The translations under genes were made by a program, and so were the position numbers. The notes under the pieces are model-generated. The model saw nothing but the letters and a program-made list of their open reading frames with translations. It did not search any database and was not told where the DNA came from. A DNA stretch of 32,929 nucleotides, taken from assembly GCF_012641095.1 (NCBI RefSeq), contig NZ_JAAVSC010000029.1, positions 1-32,929 of the forward strand, in the 5' to 3' direction. Positions within the stretch are counted from its first letter, which is position 1, and each line of letters opens with the position of its first letter. Origin of the DNA: Lactobacillus sp. HBUAS51381. GTDB lineage: Bacteria > Bacillota > Bacilli > Lactobacillales > Lactobacillaceae. Shown here one piece after another: positions 32,835 to 32,929 of this stretch.

Positions 32835-32929
32835 ATCGAGTAGGAGGTAGCCGATTAGTTCGGCTACCGACCTCTCACACCACCGTACGTACGGTTCCGT
32901 ATACGGCGGTTCAGTAACTTAAGCATTTT
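32835..32929 (-). mobile_element. 3' end of a group II intron (domains V and VI)
   Basis: On the minus strand domain V can be read at 32879-32910: ACCGCCGTA pairs with TACGGTGGT, a 2-nt CG bulge follows, and TACG/CGTA closes a GAAC loop. The CGC triad occupies the place of the usual AGC. Domain VI follows at 32846-32868 (GGTAGCCGA / TCGGCTACC), and the intron seems to end near 32835 after CTACTCGATT. The reverse transcriptase gene would lie beyond the right edge. The exact 3' boundary is uncertain by a few bases. Confidence 0.75.

Overview
The window looks like a chromosomal accessory segment of a heterofermentative member of the Lactobacillaceae, possibly Levilactobacillus or a close relative. 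The reasons are a heterodimeric LacL/LacM beta-galactosidase, CcpA-type cre sites, Gram-positive promoters with strong AGGAGG ribosome sites, dense intrinsic terminators, and a GC content that I judge by eye to be a little above 50%. The genus is an inference. No tRNA, rRNA or CRISPR array was seen.

Layout. 1-870: AT-rich TnpB gene of an IS200/IS605-type element, cut by the window edge. 1147-6133: a CPA1-type Na+/H+ antiporter, then the lacL-lacM operon. A terminator hairpin lies between lacM and the antiporter, inside what appears to be the antiporter leader. 6293-9430: GNAT acetyltransferase, TetR regulator, and a snoaL-like / nmrA-like / rrf2 stress operon. 9571-11194: a membrane-anchored XRE regulator divergent from a secreted protein of unknown function that has a LexA-like box upstream.

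11287-17723: a four-gene Wadjet-like SMC defence operon read leftward as jetA-jetB-jetC-jetD (MukF-like, MukE-like, SMC ATPase, Toprim nuclease). Its first gene and a divergent 52-residue peptide gene (17897-18055) both appear to begin at AUC codons placed 8 nt after strong Shine-Dalgarno sequences. Neither has a usable AUG/GUG/UUG. 18080-19667: pentapeptide-repeat protein and an EamA transporter.

19853-25563: AraC regulator, ribokinase with a perfect cre, 14-TM-type MFS exporter with an operator-like palindrome over its promoter, then a gene-free 356-bp stretch. That stretch holds a strong promoter, a structured ~104-nt RNA candidate with its own terminator, and two copies of a diverged repeat. 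A MerR regulator and aldo/keto reductase follow, sharing a textbook MerR-type promoter. 25633-29142: AraC regulator divergent from a GH30 glycosidase, then yaaA. 29169-32680: TetR regulator divergent from a YhgE/Pip-family gene interrupted at codon 54 by an amber codon. The right edge is the 3' end (domains V and VI) of a group II intron on the minus strand.

Three identical copies of TGTTTCACATGAAACA, one base from the ParB parS consensus, lie at 18760, 25613 and 32819. All are intergenic and about 7 kb apart. The best candidates for something undescribed are the paired AUC starts around the Wadjet-like promoter, the RNA candidate at 23747-23850 with its adjacent repeats, and the spaced parS-like sites.
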